A DNA stretch of 64,000 bases from Taeniopygia guttata (Eukaryota; Chordata; Aves; Passeriformes; Estrildidae): the NCBI RefSeq assembly GCF_048771995.1, contig NC_133043.1:7644501-7708500 (forward strand), given 5' to 3'. This document shows positions 1 to 13,700 of this stretch, in pieces (position 1 is the stretch's first letter; every line of letters begins with the position of its first letter). A model generated the notes under the pieces. The model made no database searches. It had not been told where the DNA came from and saw nothing but the letters and a program-made list of their open reading frames with translations. The position numbers and the translations under genes were made by a program.

Positions 1-3000
1 TATGGAAAAGTGCAGCCAAATCTTCAGTAGGAAATTAGATTTACAGCCTTGACAGAAAATCCTGCAGAAACTTTCTAAATCACCTAAGAATCCCCCTGAA
101 AATTATTGATAAGAAGAATCTCTGATGTCATTCTGTATTTCACAGGGTATTTAAAGGTTCATACAGATGGGTGGTGGAGGATTCTGACCACAGAAATCAG
201 TGCTTTTGACAAATTGTGCTGAAACCAATTAATTTCACATGAGCTGTGTACAGGTTGAGAGGCAGTAATGATATCCACTCGTATAAAGCTCATTCTTTGC
301 CATGGCAGTCTTCAAAGAATGTGTTAATTGAAGGCCACAAAAGATGCATGCATGCCAGTTAGCCTTTCCTTTTATTGGATAACAATATCTTCAGCAGTAA
401 AATTCTTGCCAGAGAGAGAGGTGCATTATGTGCAGCATGATGCATAATTCTGGAAACATATGTTAAACACAACTATTGAGAAGGGAGTACTAAAATCATT
501 AATATTCATACAGTAAGTAAAATCTATCAGTCTAGGCATAATCTGTCACAGTGACTTGGCTCTAACAAAGGAAATAATCCCACACTGTATTTGTTAGCTA
601 TCACAGTGTTGAGCAACTTGCTAAGTGAATTAAATAAATATAGTTTCTACTCGAAGAACACAGAGTTTTTATTCCTCCAAAGAAATTCTTTCCAGATTTA
701 CAGCTCATGCTAGTTAAGCAATTCTTCCAAAACCTTTTTGCCCTTTGAGGTACTGTTTCAGGGCATGAGTCTGGAGCTGTCTTGCTTCTGCTTAGGTGAT
801 CCTCAGTGAGGAACAAGCTCTCCACACAGCTGGACAGAGTACTCCAGCCAGCATTCCTTGTTTTACTTACTGCTTTATCAAGTCATCATCCTTTTCTTGG
901 CTTTCCTGAGTCTTCCATAAGTTCTGCAAAGTTCCTCTTCATGAAGTTGTAGTTTGAGGTGGTGTGCTCATTGTTACCACACTCTCAGCTCACCTGCATT
1001 GAGACACCATCATTTTTCTCTAAACAGCTAAAGCCAGCACTTAATATTTTTTTAACTTTATACATTTGAGGAGGAAAAATTCCCAACCCTGACATTTGCC
1101 TCTGGACTCACTGAACTCCCTGCTCTCTCTGCATCAGGAGTGGTCTGTGCAATTCAGCATCACCTTTGAGTGTTTGCTTTCTCTGCTTACTGCAGGTGCT
1201 CTTTATTCCATGTCACACTGAGTCAATCTTCAGCACTCAGTGCTTTGTTAATTTATTATTTCTCAGGATGTTATCTTGACCTGTAGCACCATAAAAGGGC
1301 AAGGGTGAATATCCAGTGGCCTTGAGGGAATAAAAATGCAGCCCTGATAAATGATCTCAGCCACATTATGTCACACTCGGTGGCAGGCGTGCTGTGCTTA
1401 GGTGTCAGGTTTTCTTGAAGATGTTACCTGGTGCCTTCTGGAGCCATCAAATCTGTAAGAAAAACAGATTTTCTTGGAAACATCCTTTAAATACCAGAAA
1501 TAAGCCTAGAGAAGGAATCTTCTATTCAAGTATAGAGTTTGGCTTGGGACACTGAAATCCTCACCTTGCAAATGAAGTGTCCTTCCCCCTACCCTCACAG
1601 TCAGTGATCAGCTTCTCTTCTGTACTACTGCAAAATCCAGACGAGCCTTGATGCCTCTTAGCTGCAGTCCTGTTCTTCCAAAAATCTTCTGACTAGACCT
1701 TTTCCTTGTTTCTGATTTGAACATAGTGTTTGTTGTCTTTTTTCAGCCTCATCCTGAGCCCAGTAATCTCTGGGGACTGTGATTGGTTTTCATCTCTGGG
1801 ACAACAAGGAGGATATTGTATTAATATGGAGAAACTTTCTTTAGATGTCACAGTTAGATAATGATCACTAGGATTTTAAAGTTATCTTTTAAATTATTCT
1901 TTCCTCCTTCTCTGCCACCTGTGATCCAATGACTGAAACCATTTTCATCACCCCTTGTATGATGAGCATTTCTTTTGAGTATTGCATTTCCTCCAGGTTT
2001 CTTTTGCCTAATTTGATTTGAAGATAACTTTTTTTTAGATAAGATTTTATTACTTTCACTTCCTCTGTTAGGAAAGGATTTTTTTCCTATCTTATTTTTT
2101 AAGAAGTCAGTCTGTATTTTCTGCCATCTACTTCTGTAACTGATTTTGTCTTTATACAAAGAATCTGGCAGATTCATCAGCCTCTCATCTGCCTGTTGAG
2201 ACATTTTGATTCATGAAGTGGCAGTTGTTGGCAGGTGACTGCCAAAGTGTCCAGGCATCCTCTGCTAAACTGTCCATATCTCATAGGACTAAAAACCTTT
2301 GAGTAATTCCACTTGAATTCTGCCACATTTGATATGTGAGACTATTGTGAGAGACTTCCCAAAATCTTAAAAAACACCAGTGTGGTGCTTAGTGTTAGAT
2401 AACTGTAGTAGAAAACACTGCTTCCAGTAGGATTTCATGGGTGTGTCAAGTCCCTTCAAAAAAGTTAAAAGCAGTTCTGGATTCAGTATTAATGTGATGA
2501 TTCAATTTTTAATTGAGTAGCCTGAGGAAGAAGTGTAACATAAGTTTGTAAGAAAATAACTGAAGAGAAAAGGTTAGGTAGAAAATATTGTTCTTCAGGA
2601 AACAATTATTACATAAAAGATCCTGAGAAATAATGGGTCAGAAACCACTGTGAGCAGTAAAATTGTCCTCTAGTCTGACTTGAAAATGGCTAAAGGGTGC
2701 TTTAATTTGACCAACTAAAATACTTCATGTTAAATGAATTGATTTTAGTTCAGTTATAGAGCACAGATAATGCAGCACAGTGCAACAAGTTCGAATTAAA
2801 TAAAATACAATCAGGTGAACATGAATAAAATGTTATAAACTTAACACAAAGCCATTTGCTGCAATTCAGCCAAGGAACACACTTGTGAAGGAGTCTGGAA
2901 ATGAAATGCCTGAGTCTCCAGTGTGGCTTGTCCTTCACCATCCTTGGCACTGCCTATTTCCAAATTGAGAAAAAATAATGTCACTAAGGCAAGAGTTGAA

Positions 3001-4627
3001 TAAATTTGGGGGCAGGGAGAGTCTTTCATGGTCAGTAGGTCTGTTCACATAGGGAACAATAGCATCTGAAGGGGAGAGCGAGCACCGAGCTTGAAATTAT
3101 TTTCACTTTGAAGGGGGAAGGGTAGAATTGTAAACATGTGTCTGTGATCTAAAGAGAAATCCTTGAACCTGTTACTGTCATGCAAGCTGCAGTTGTTTGT
3201 GGAGTGTGACTGATGTCCAGTAGAATGTAAAATATCTCAAGCTGAAAGGCCTTGGGGATATCATTAGAAAATGTCAGTGTCCCCCTGAGGATAGTCAGAT
3301 AGGATGTCAAGTGTCACTTTGCCTGATAGTAAAGAAACTTTTCCTTTGCATCAAAGGAGAGCTGTAGAAAATGCATTTTCCAGGATTAACTTAAAACTTA
3401 TAATTCACTGAGCATGCTTGCTGCATTAGCTCATCTGTTTGGGTATGTGGCAAGCAGACTGGGCTTCTTTTTCAACAAAGGAGGTTCACCAGTATCTCAG
3501 AGTCTTTTGGGGTATTGAATTTATTGGTTTAAATAACCTAGCTCCTCATATCTTTAAAAAGCCTTCCCTTACAATGATCATACTGCCTGAGAAACACCAA
3601 CCCAGCACATTACAAATTAAAGCTTTTTCTCTCTGCCTGTATTTTTGGAGCCCTACTTTGTACACAGTGTTATTTGATCATGCTTACCACAGGCGTCCCA
3701 GACATCAAAGCACAGTTTGAGATAGAACTCAGTGCCACACTGAAACACAAGCAGAGATCTACCTGTTTGATTGGGGGTTCTCTAATTTATTTTATTTTCT
3801 GCCTTGCTGTTTGCATCCCCGTGGGGGCTGCCTCCTGTGCATCAGATCCATACTCAGCTGTGGTTCCTCACAGCCCAGTTAGCAGAGAGGGCTCCTCCTG
3901 CCTTGCTAAAATCTGCCTCCTCCTGGGGATGTTCAGGAAGGCTGCCCAGCTGATATTGTCATTACTGGCTGTGATGGTTTGTGTTCATTGGCTGCCTTCA
4001 GTGTAATGTTTCAGAGCGGGGTATTAATAACTCAGCGCTATGTGAATATTAAAAGAGGCTTGTGTGTCTCTGTTAGGGAAGGGGATTAATGCAAAAATGG
4101 TTTTTTTAAGAGCAGAGCTATGATGTGGAACCAAATCCAGACTGGTGTCATATAAGCTGATGTGGCCTTTCCCAAGTTTTGGGTTTGTTAAAGTGCTGGT
4201 TTATGTCTGTGCTCTGCTGCCGGAGTTTTCCAGACAGACAGAGGGGCTTCCCTGAAATGTGCTGGGCCTCTCCCCCTTCCACCTTTCAGTCTGGGTGAGA
4301 AGAAAGGAGAAAACCTAAGTGGGGAGGAGGCAATGGCCACATGATAGCTCTGCAGTCAGCTGCTAAAATCCTTCCTTTCCTCTGGAAAGATGGGTGAGGG
4401 TGATTGTGCATTTGGGGATTAAGTACAACAAAGCTACCAAAAACAGTACCTTAATCCTGTTTCTCTCTTTCTTCTCCCTTCACTCCATGCTTTCCATTCC
4501 CTGTTGTTCATCCCTTTTTTTATATATCTTTTTTACTCATCCACACCCTTCTGTGTCTCCATGGGTCTGTGGTGTGGCCGTGGGCTCCTGGCACCGCACA
4601 CAGCTCACCCTTTCTTTCTCCAATCAG
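1..4627 (+). other. TNRC6C intron upstream of the first visible exon
   Basis: This is AT-rich sequence with many stops in all frames. I see no further TNRC6C exon and no recognisable repeat. It is probably one intron whose donor lies left of the window. The small open frames here lack splice borders and family resemblance. Confidence 0.6.
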
Positions 4628-4777
4628 GATGGCGGCCTAGTGGAAGAGCCCACTACTTCACCATTTTTGCCTTCACCAAGCCTGAAGCTCCCCCTTTCAA
4701 ACAGTGCACTCCCTAATCAGACCCTGGGCGGGATTGCCTCAGGGCTGGGCATGCAAAACTTGAATTCTTCTAGACAG
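4628..4777 (+). CDS. TNRC6C: TNRC6C window exon 1
   Basis: The exon is 150 nt, phase 0 at both ends. The acceptor is CTCCAATCAG and the donor GTAAGG. It encodes [10 protein letters not shown] through LNSSRQ (window residues 1-50), a Ser/Pro/Leu-rich linker upstream of the Q-rich region. Confidence 0.93.
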
Positions 4778-7700
4778 GTAAGGCTGTTGGGGGAGATCCC
4801 AAGGGGAATTTGGCTCTCTTGGAGTAGCTGCTAGTGCCTGTCAGCCTCTTCCCCAGGAAAAGCTGCTTTAAACTGCAAGTGCAACAGCTTTGTTCATGTG
4901 AAATATCAGACAAGGAGATACCTACTGTGTAAACATTTCATCTTACAGGACATAAAAGAACTGTGTAGTTGTAATTATCCTGCTGATGACACACAACCAT
5001 CCAGAAGAAACTGTAGTGTTGTGGATTTACACCCCTGAACCCTGGTGTGGCTCTGCCTTCATTGATGAGAAATCTCTTTTTTTTGAGGCATTGCTAATTG
5101 TCCCAGACTGTAAGGCAGGGAGATTGCTCCAATTCATCTTTCATGAATGGATAATTACTCTGTGATGAGATGGGGGAGAAGTGATGGGGGCTGTTTTATT
5201 CCTGCCCCAAGTGTCAAGGCATCTCAGAGTTTTAACAGGTGGCAAGAAAGAAACTGGGCTTCCAGCACCTGGATCAGGTAGAGCATCCCATTAAGGGGGT
5301 GTTTTGGTCCCTGTGTAGAACAGGCTGAGAGGGAAAGAAAAGGAGAGGAGATGAAGGGGGGGGTGGTAGCTGATAAGCCACCATGAGATTGAGAAGCCAT
5401 TAAGTACTGTTGATTATGACAAGGTTATTTTTGCCATCAAACTGAAGTCCCAGCAAAGATATGAAATAACAACACAGAAAAACTTCATCATTCTGTTGTG
5501 GCTCTTTATTATGTATATTCTTTTAAAGTCAGTTTTCTTAAGGCAATACTTGTCCAGCACTTACAGCCCATTAAGCACATTTTTCCAAAGCAGTCTCCAC
5601 TAATAGCATGTCCATTATCAGTAGCTTTGTAAAATGCCTAAGTAAAAAAACTGCTTAGCCAGCTGGAGGATGGGGTTACTGTGAGTTTAATGCCTTCATT
5701 CTCCTGTCCCTTGCTATGCAAATACAAACATTTTTGTCAAGTACTTTTGATTGTTCATCTTGTGACCCTCTAGGGTTCTGCATCCTCATAAAAGCCATCT
5801 TCAACTTCAGCTGCCTTTTGTCCAGGCAACTGTACAAATTTTGGGGGTTTGGGATGTTGGGTAGACGGCAGTTTTGCCCTACCCAGTTCTAAACTTTATA
5901 TGTGCTGGTCTCCTGATTCATGCCTGTCATAATCACTAAGAATAAAGCCTGCAGAGACAAGTAACACACAGGTTATGTGCTGAGGGGTGTCACTAAGTGC
6001 CTGTGTCACTCTTGTCCTGCTGCAGATACCGAGTGGCAATCTGGGTATGTTTGGCAATAGCGGAGCAGCACAAGCCAGGACCATGCAACAGCCGCAGCAA
6101 CCGCCAGTGCAACCTCTTAATTCATCCCAGCCTAGTCTTCGTGCTCAAGTGCCTCAGTTTCTATCCCCTCAGGTCAGACAACACCTCACTCCTGTGTTTT
6201 CCCTTTCCCTGGAACTCTTCCCATGTGCTCTGTCATGCTCCTGAGGCTCTGCAGCCACTGCTGCCTGGCTGTGTCTGTGTTATTTGTTTGTTTCCTAGGC
6301 ATGGCTGAGGTGTTCTCACATGCATGTCATATAATTACCTCTGAGAGCACGTTCTCTTTGTGCACAATGGTGTTTCTGAGGTGTTTGTTCTCATATCTTT
6401 TTTATCAATGGACACTTGAGTACGGTTATTATGATTTTATTAGAGCCTCTTGCTAATTTTTTTTATAGTTCATAATATTACTTCTGGTGATAATAACATT
6501 TTCCAGCTGATGTGACTCTTATTAATGGCTCACACAGTTGCCACTGTTAAAAGTAAATGTATGGTGTTTAACACTCTTCTCTTCTTTAGGTTCAAGCACA
6601 GCTTTTGCAGTTTGCAGCAAAAAACATTGGTCTCAGCCCTGCACAGTTAACCTCGCCAATTAATAATCCTCAGCATATGACGATGTTGAACCAGCTCTAT
6701 CAGCTGCAGCTGGTGAGTTAAAAGACGTGCCAGATAAGCTCTAAATCAGAATTGAAGGCATGAAGATAAAATAGGAGACAGACTAAATTTTTAAATGACA
6801 TGACAGATCTTCAAAACAATCAGCTGCTGATTTCTTTGGTAAAGTTTCTTTTTCAAGAAACACAGTCTTTTTTTTTTTTTTTTCTGCCTCAGGCTTTATA
6901 AATAATCATTTGTGGAATAATTATCCTTTACAGCTGATCAGTGGAACTAAAAATCATCTGTCTTCATACTGGTGTGAATAACACAGTGTGTTCTCAAACA
7001 GCACTGGCCTGTGTGTTACATGTCAGTAGAAAGATTAAACTGGACACGTGTCACAACAGAAACAGAGAAATCTTGGCAGTGGTCACCTGAGTTACCTACA
7101 GAACTTCTTCACTTGCCTCACTGAAAAATAAAGTGTAGGGTGAATTTCCTTTAAGTAATGGAGTGTATATTAAACACGCCATGTGATAAGAACTAATTTC
7201 TTCTGTGTACTTTTGCTGCGCTTGCAAATTTTACATCTGTATTTTTAATACATATGAAAATAGTTGGATTTTAAGAGTATTTTTAAAAGAGATACTGTGA
7301 ACTCAGTATTGGCCAGGGTTAAACATAAAATTACAGATGGCTGATTAGTTCAGTTACTGATCTCAGTGTCCTAGTCAAACTCTTCTATTCAGTGTTTGAT
7401 ACTGTTACTCATTTCTGATTATTTTCTCTAGCTTTGAGGAGCACAACATTATTCTCATAATAATTGAACAGTACCCAGCTACTTGAAAAATACCTGTACA
7501 GAATTCCTTTGGATTTTTAATTCATCAAAATGTTGATGAATTCATCAGAGTGTTTCAGAGAAACTTACCTTGCAAAAGAATTTGCTGCTGAGCCAGCTAC
7601 TTGAAAAAAGCGGATTTTTTTTTTTTTAGGAATAAAGCAGCACAAGTGATTTAACTAGAAAGTGTTGGTAGAACTCAAAATGGCCAAACCAGAATTAACA

Positions 7701-10700
7701 ATTGGTATTTATACTATTCGTATGATATCATAAACTTCTATTTTAATTTTTGCATTATGTTACAGTTATTTCAGAAAAAAAAGTAGGTTCCTATTTTTAA
7801 TGACTACTTTTTGCCATGTGGACGTAGTATTGTTGTTTTTGTTTTTTAATGAACATGGGACTTAAACAGATGTATTATAAAGTGCATTTGCAACAGGATT
7901 ATTACTGCTGCTTCATGGGGTGTTTTCAGAACACTGCAGTGCTGGCTTTTTCTGTGCTGTGGTGCAGCAGAGCAGTCGAAGGCAGCGTGTTGAGCTTGCT
8001 GTGTGTGCTGTGTCTGACTGTCCCTGTCCCCACAGGCGTACCAACGTTTACAAATCCAGCAGCAGATGTTACAGGCTCAGCGTAACGTTTCCGGACCCAT
8101 GAGACAACAGGAGCAGCAAGTAGGTGTCCCTGCCAGCTCAATCTCTGCTTTAGGGTTTGCTTTCAGTGGCTTGGAGAGGCTCAGTGACATTGCAGCAAAG
8201 CAGCTAAAGCATCTTTAAATCAGGAGTGCAGTGTGTGGCTTGAGGTCTGGACAGAGAAGGTGCTGAGTAAAAATAAAATAAAAAATAAAGCTGATCACAG
8301 CCTTGCTGGAGGAAATCTCTTCAGCCCCTTGCTCAGCCAGTTTGTACTTGTAAGGGGATGCAGTGTGTTGTTTCACTGTGAGAAAGAAAGAGAAATGCAG
8401 TGTGTTCCTGTGGATTGACCACTGACAGGTGTTTGTTTGCTCTCTCCCTGCAGGTTGCACGTACAATCAATAACATGCAGCAGCAGATCCAGCAGCACCA
8501 GCGCCAGCTGGCCCAGGCCCTGCTTATGAAGCAGCAGCCTCCCCCTCCACATCTATCTTTGCACCCCTCTGCAGGCAAATCAGCCATGGATAGCTTTTCA
8601 CCCCATCCCCAGGCTCCCGGCCTTCCTGACCTGCAGACCAAAGAGCAACAGTCTTCACCGAACACCTTTGCTCCTTACCCTCTTGGTGAGTGTCCTCACA
8701 GCAGCTCCACACAGGGACTCCATCTCCTTCATTCACACCTCAACATTTTGCTCCACAGTGTAACAAATTAATATCTCTCTCTCTCTCTCTCTCTCTCCCT
8801 ATGTATATATAGCTATAGATATATAGCTATCGAGGGAGAAAAAATATATATAATTATAATTATTTTATATCTATACATTTGTTTGTTTATATATTAAATG
8901 GCACTGAAATCACAGAACAAAATCGTGCCCATGTGGTAGCTGTTCCTACTCTTCCTGTGTTCTGCCTACAAATATCAGAACAAATTTGCCTAATTAACTG
9001 CTTATGTATGTTGGTGTTTATGAACTAAATATAAACAGCGTCATGTTATAAAATTCACAAATGTGATATTGATAAACAGGAGTATCATCTGGTAAAAGTT
9101 GTGCAAAGTCATTTTCTGCTGTAATCAGCACTGGTGAGACATCAGTTTTGCTCAATGTATTTCAAGAAATATGTGGATCAGTTTGAAGGAATGCAGAAAG
9201 ATTGTAGTGGAGGAGATTAAACGTTTCAAAAACACAATTGGTAAGGAAGAAGTGAAATCCTCTACTCAGTAGTGTAAAGAGAAGATTTAAGAGACATGCA
9301 AGAATCTTCAAAAATGTAAAGGAGAGCTAGGAAGACTTTTTTTGCATTTCCTAATGCAAGAGGTAATAGACTTAAGTTTATTAAAAGATCTAGTTAGACA
9401 TTAAGGATCACTTGGCTTAATCAGAGTACTGGAATAAATTACCTAGGAAGTTCCTGAAATCCTCACCAGCATTTTGTGGTAGGTGAGACATGGATCTGTC
9501 AAATATGATTGAGGTCAAAATAATTGATTGGGCCTGGATACAGAATGATCAGAGCAACTTTTCAGATCTGTTTGCTGTGTGATCATTTGATGTATGCTAC
9601 AGACTTCCTTTCTGACATAAAGGAATTAATTTAATCTCTTTGTGACTCTCTTTATGCTGAATACAATAGTATTGCCAAGCTTTATCTGCCATGCAGCAGT
9701 TAAGAAGGTAATTCTGACTGCTGTGGTGAGCTGTTGTGGCTGGGAGCATTAGAATGCTAAAAAATTTGTGAATTAAAGGCCTAAGTCTGAGAGGTTCTTA
9801 TGATATCTCAGCTTTCTGTGATCTGCTAACATTCAGGATTATATATCAAGAAAGACCCAGATTCATGTCACAGAAGCATTTCAAAATTATTCCCTTAATA
9901 ACAGTCTGAGTGATTCTGTTCTGTGTACACAAAATAGAAGCCCAGTTAGTGCATAAGCTGCTCTCATAAACAGCACTGTTTGTCTGACCTTTAATTGGTT
10001 CCTTTTTTAGGGGGCTTTTTAGCAAAACAAAGTGGCAGACATGGTTGCAGGGTGCTGGGAAGACATTAGGAATATTTTGGCTCAGCCATAGAATGGACAA
10101 ACTGGTTTAAACTCAACATTCCAGTGCATTCTTCTGAGACAAGTGAAGAGACTGCAAGTAGAAACACTGACAGCCTTAAAATATTATCCCTACATCTTGT
10201 TTCCCCCCTTTTTAGCAAGGTTTTAACTTTTTCTGAGCTCTACTGGTGTTCCGTAAAAGCAAAAGTTCTTGAAAATGTGCATTGAAAATGCCACACATGC
10301 ATACAGATACCTGAAAATCAATGCTGAGTAATTCCTGTGGCTGGATTTCAAACCCAGCTTTTCAATCCCTCAGTGTATGATGGATATCTAAGAATCTCTT
10401 TCCCTCCCAGCTGGACTGAACCCGAACATGAATGTAAATAACATGGACATTACTGGTGGTTTGTCAGTGAAGGACACTTCTCAGTCCCAGTCTCGCCTTC
10501 CTCAGTGGACACACCCCAACTCAATGGATAATCTGTCTAGTGCTGCTTCTTCTCTTGACCAGAACTCCAGCAAGCACGGTAATGTCCCCTGGCACGCCCT
10601 GCCTGCCTGGCTTTTGGTGATTCCAGCCACAGTGCAATTGGAATTATTTCTCTGGTGTTCCTTTTTTGTGTAAGTGGTCACACATGATTGGTACCGAGCA

Positions 10701-13700
10701 CCTCTGAGCCCGTGAGATTTTATAGGTGATTTCTGCAATGAGGGGCTTGAAGCTGTCACTCCCTGCATGCAATATGGGAATGTTTTTCTCATGTGTTGAA
10801 TTTTGTTGCTGAGAACATGGAGTTCAAATAAAACAAGCCTTTAGTGTTGGCAAAACAATCTCCCCTTATTCCAGACCTGCATACCTTCAATCCAAAAAGC
10901 TTTACATTGGCTTTCTCCCACAATTTTTCCAGTATCATCAACCTCTCCCTGTACAAAGGTATGATGGATTACATAGTTATTCAGTCTAGAGTTGGGGCAA
11001 AAACTTCTTACTTTTCCAGAAGTGATTGCTAATCTGTTTGAACACCTTTATCCCTAACGCTTCCAGTATCCTGAGGCAGTTATTCCTTTATTTCCTGTAT
11101 CAAATTTATTCTGTTAGAACATGGGGCTCTGTTAACTTTATTATATCCTGGATTTTATTCTGTGCAGCATGAATTACTTCTTTTACAGCAGTTTTTTATT
11201 CTGCAAGTAGCTGCACTGCTGATGCCAAATTGTTGTTTGATAGTTTGTAGGAGCATGAGAGCAGCCATTTCAAATCATCCCTCCTGTCAGCACTGAATGC
11301 CTAGGGCAGGATGAGATGAGGGATATTCCTTGGTATGCTGTCTCAGCAAGTTCCTATTTACCAACAGTATGATGATTTGAATTACTCAGTCTCTTTTTGG
11401 CAGAAATTTAATGCAGAATTCTTTAACTTAAGTGTCTAGATTGTACCAGCAATGTGTCTCTCAGCTGTAATCCTGCTAAGGCTTCAGGTGCCATTAAGCT
11501 TGGCTTACTGTGTTTGCATTTTAATTTTCTTTTTATCTTTGTAATACAGAAAGAAAAGAAAAACCAAAGCAAATAATAACAAAATACATCCTGCTGATAT
11601 TCCAAACCCACAATCCCCATTTCACTGCTTGCAGGTGCTATCCCTGGAGGTTTGAGTATTGGTCCTCCGGGAAAGTCCTCCCTCGATGACTCCTACGGCC
11701 GCTATGATCTGATCCAGAACAGCGAGTCTCCTGCCAGCCCGCCCGTAGCTGTTCCTCACAGCTGGTCACGTGCCAAATCTGATAGTGATAAGATTTCCAA
11801 TGGCTCCAGCATCAACTGGCCACCAGGTAACTCAGTGCAAAGTTGGTTTGGGCTGGCGTCCCTCAAACGCGTTGTTGAGTCCTTCTGATGCGCAGCAGCT
11901 TTGGAGAATTACGACCTCACACACTTCCCTCTCTATTGTGTTGGAAACAGAGTTTCACCCAGGAGTGCCATGGAAAGGACTGCAGAATATTGATCCTGAA
12001 AATGACCCCGATGTTACTCCTGGCAGTGTTCCAACTGGGCCTACCATAAACACCACAATACAGGATGTGAATCGCTATCTGCTCAAGAGTGGAGGTAAAC
12101 ACACAAACTGCTTCCACAGCTGTGCATAGTTTCTTTTCCCTTCCAAAAAATGATTGACCTCATTTGTTACAGATATACTTTTTGCATGTGCTCCTAATCT
12201 AATGTTTCTGCTCAGGACTGTCACTGAATATCCAGAAAGAATTGTTTTAAAAGAAGGGATTAAGAAGTTTCTTGTTTTCCATGGGAATGTAAATACTTTT
12301 ATATTGGAAAAGGCTGTAAGATGTAATTTAAACTTCTTTAGTCACTGGAAGTTTTTCTGACCTTTATCACAAGGTTTTGAAAAATATTTTGCTCTGCACA
12401 CAGCCCACCCTCCTCCATACACTTTGTGAAATTCTCAGAAGACTGAATACAAAAGTTACACAGTTGTTGCTGAGACAGCAGGCTTCTGGCACACTAATTA
12501 ATTGTAGCTTTGTTAGAAGATCAATAAGCAAAATAAATTAGCACTGTTTTATCTCCAAAACCATAACAGAAAAAAATTGGGAATTGACTAGTAAACTAGT
12601 ATTTCCCAATGCTGTTTCCATTCCTTTTGTCCTGGCAGTGCTTACTTCAGAATAAAAAGGGAATTCTATAAAACAAGAAAGCATTGTGACTGTGCTATTT
12701 GTTAGTTACACGTGCTGGAAGATGATCAAGGGAAAGGTGGCTTGGTTAATTGTGATCTGAGTGCCAGAATAGCCAAGTTATCTGCACTCTGCCAGAGCAC
12801 TGCAGTTGGCACAGGAATAGCATAACCAGGCTGTCCAGAAGGACCTGTCAGGAGTAAAAATGTGGGGTTTGTTTTAACAGTTACATCTGTGATACCAGCA
12901 CAGATTGTAAATCAGGGCTATCCTTGAAGTGAGGTCCAGCTCTGGGATTGTTACCTCAGGTAAGGGCTGTGAAACATGAGGGAAAGGAATCCAGAGTGCT
13001 GATTGCCTCAGTGATTTTAGTTCTCTCTTAGCAAGAAAAAGCTTTTCTTTCAGCTGAAACATGAAGTATTTGGGTAATTTGTAAAGTTGAATTAACTTCT
13101 AATGACTCCAAAGTGCTTCCAAGGGGATTGGCAGGTTTGAAGTTGTAAAAAGAAAAGCTGTAAGATGTAATTCAGTGACACTTCAGATACAGGGCACCCA
13201 AGAAATACTCCTCAGGCCAGAAGCCTAAACCTCCAGAGCTCTACCTGTAAAATCAGATGATATCTACTACAGGTCTTGCTGCTTTAGAGAAGGAACATTA
13301 GCTCTGTTGGTGCATAATCTGCCTGTGGAATAAAGAAATCACTTCTCCCTTTAGAGAGGGTCAGCAGAGATGGTCCTAGCCTAAGTAAACAGCCCCTCAA
13401 GAGGTCAGACCTGAAAAGCAGTGCCTGTGGGGGTCAGTGTGTGCTTCTTTTCCTCATTAGCTTTTTAGCTTGGTAATAACAGAATTTTAATAAAAACTAT
13501 AGTTGCAGAATCTGTTTCCTTATGCTTGTATAGCTGCAGCCTAAAGCACAGAGCTTGTGCTGACAGACAGAGCTGCTCCCCAGGTAGAGGGTCAGGCTGT
13601 GGGGTGTGCTGTCCTTGCCCTGTTCACTTAAAAGCAGGTAAAACTTAAGCTTTAGGGGCGATTTTTGCTTTCCCTGTTCACTAATGAAGTTTTGGAGGGT

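Noticed and set aside
3439-4006. Possible additional TNRC6C exons upstream of 4628
   Set aside because: No frame there continues the TNRC6C sequence and no paired splice sites of the right phase were seen.
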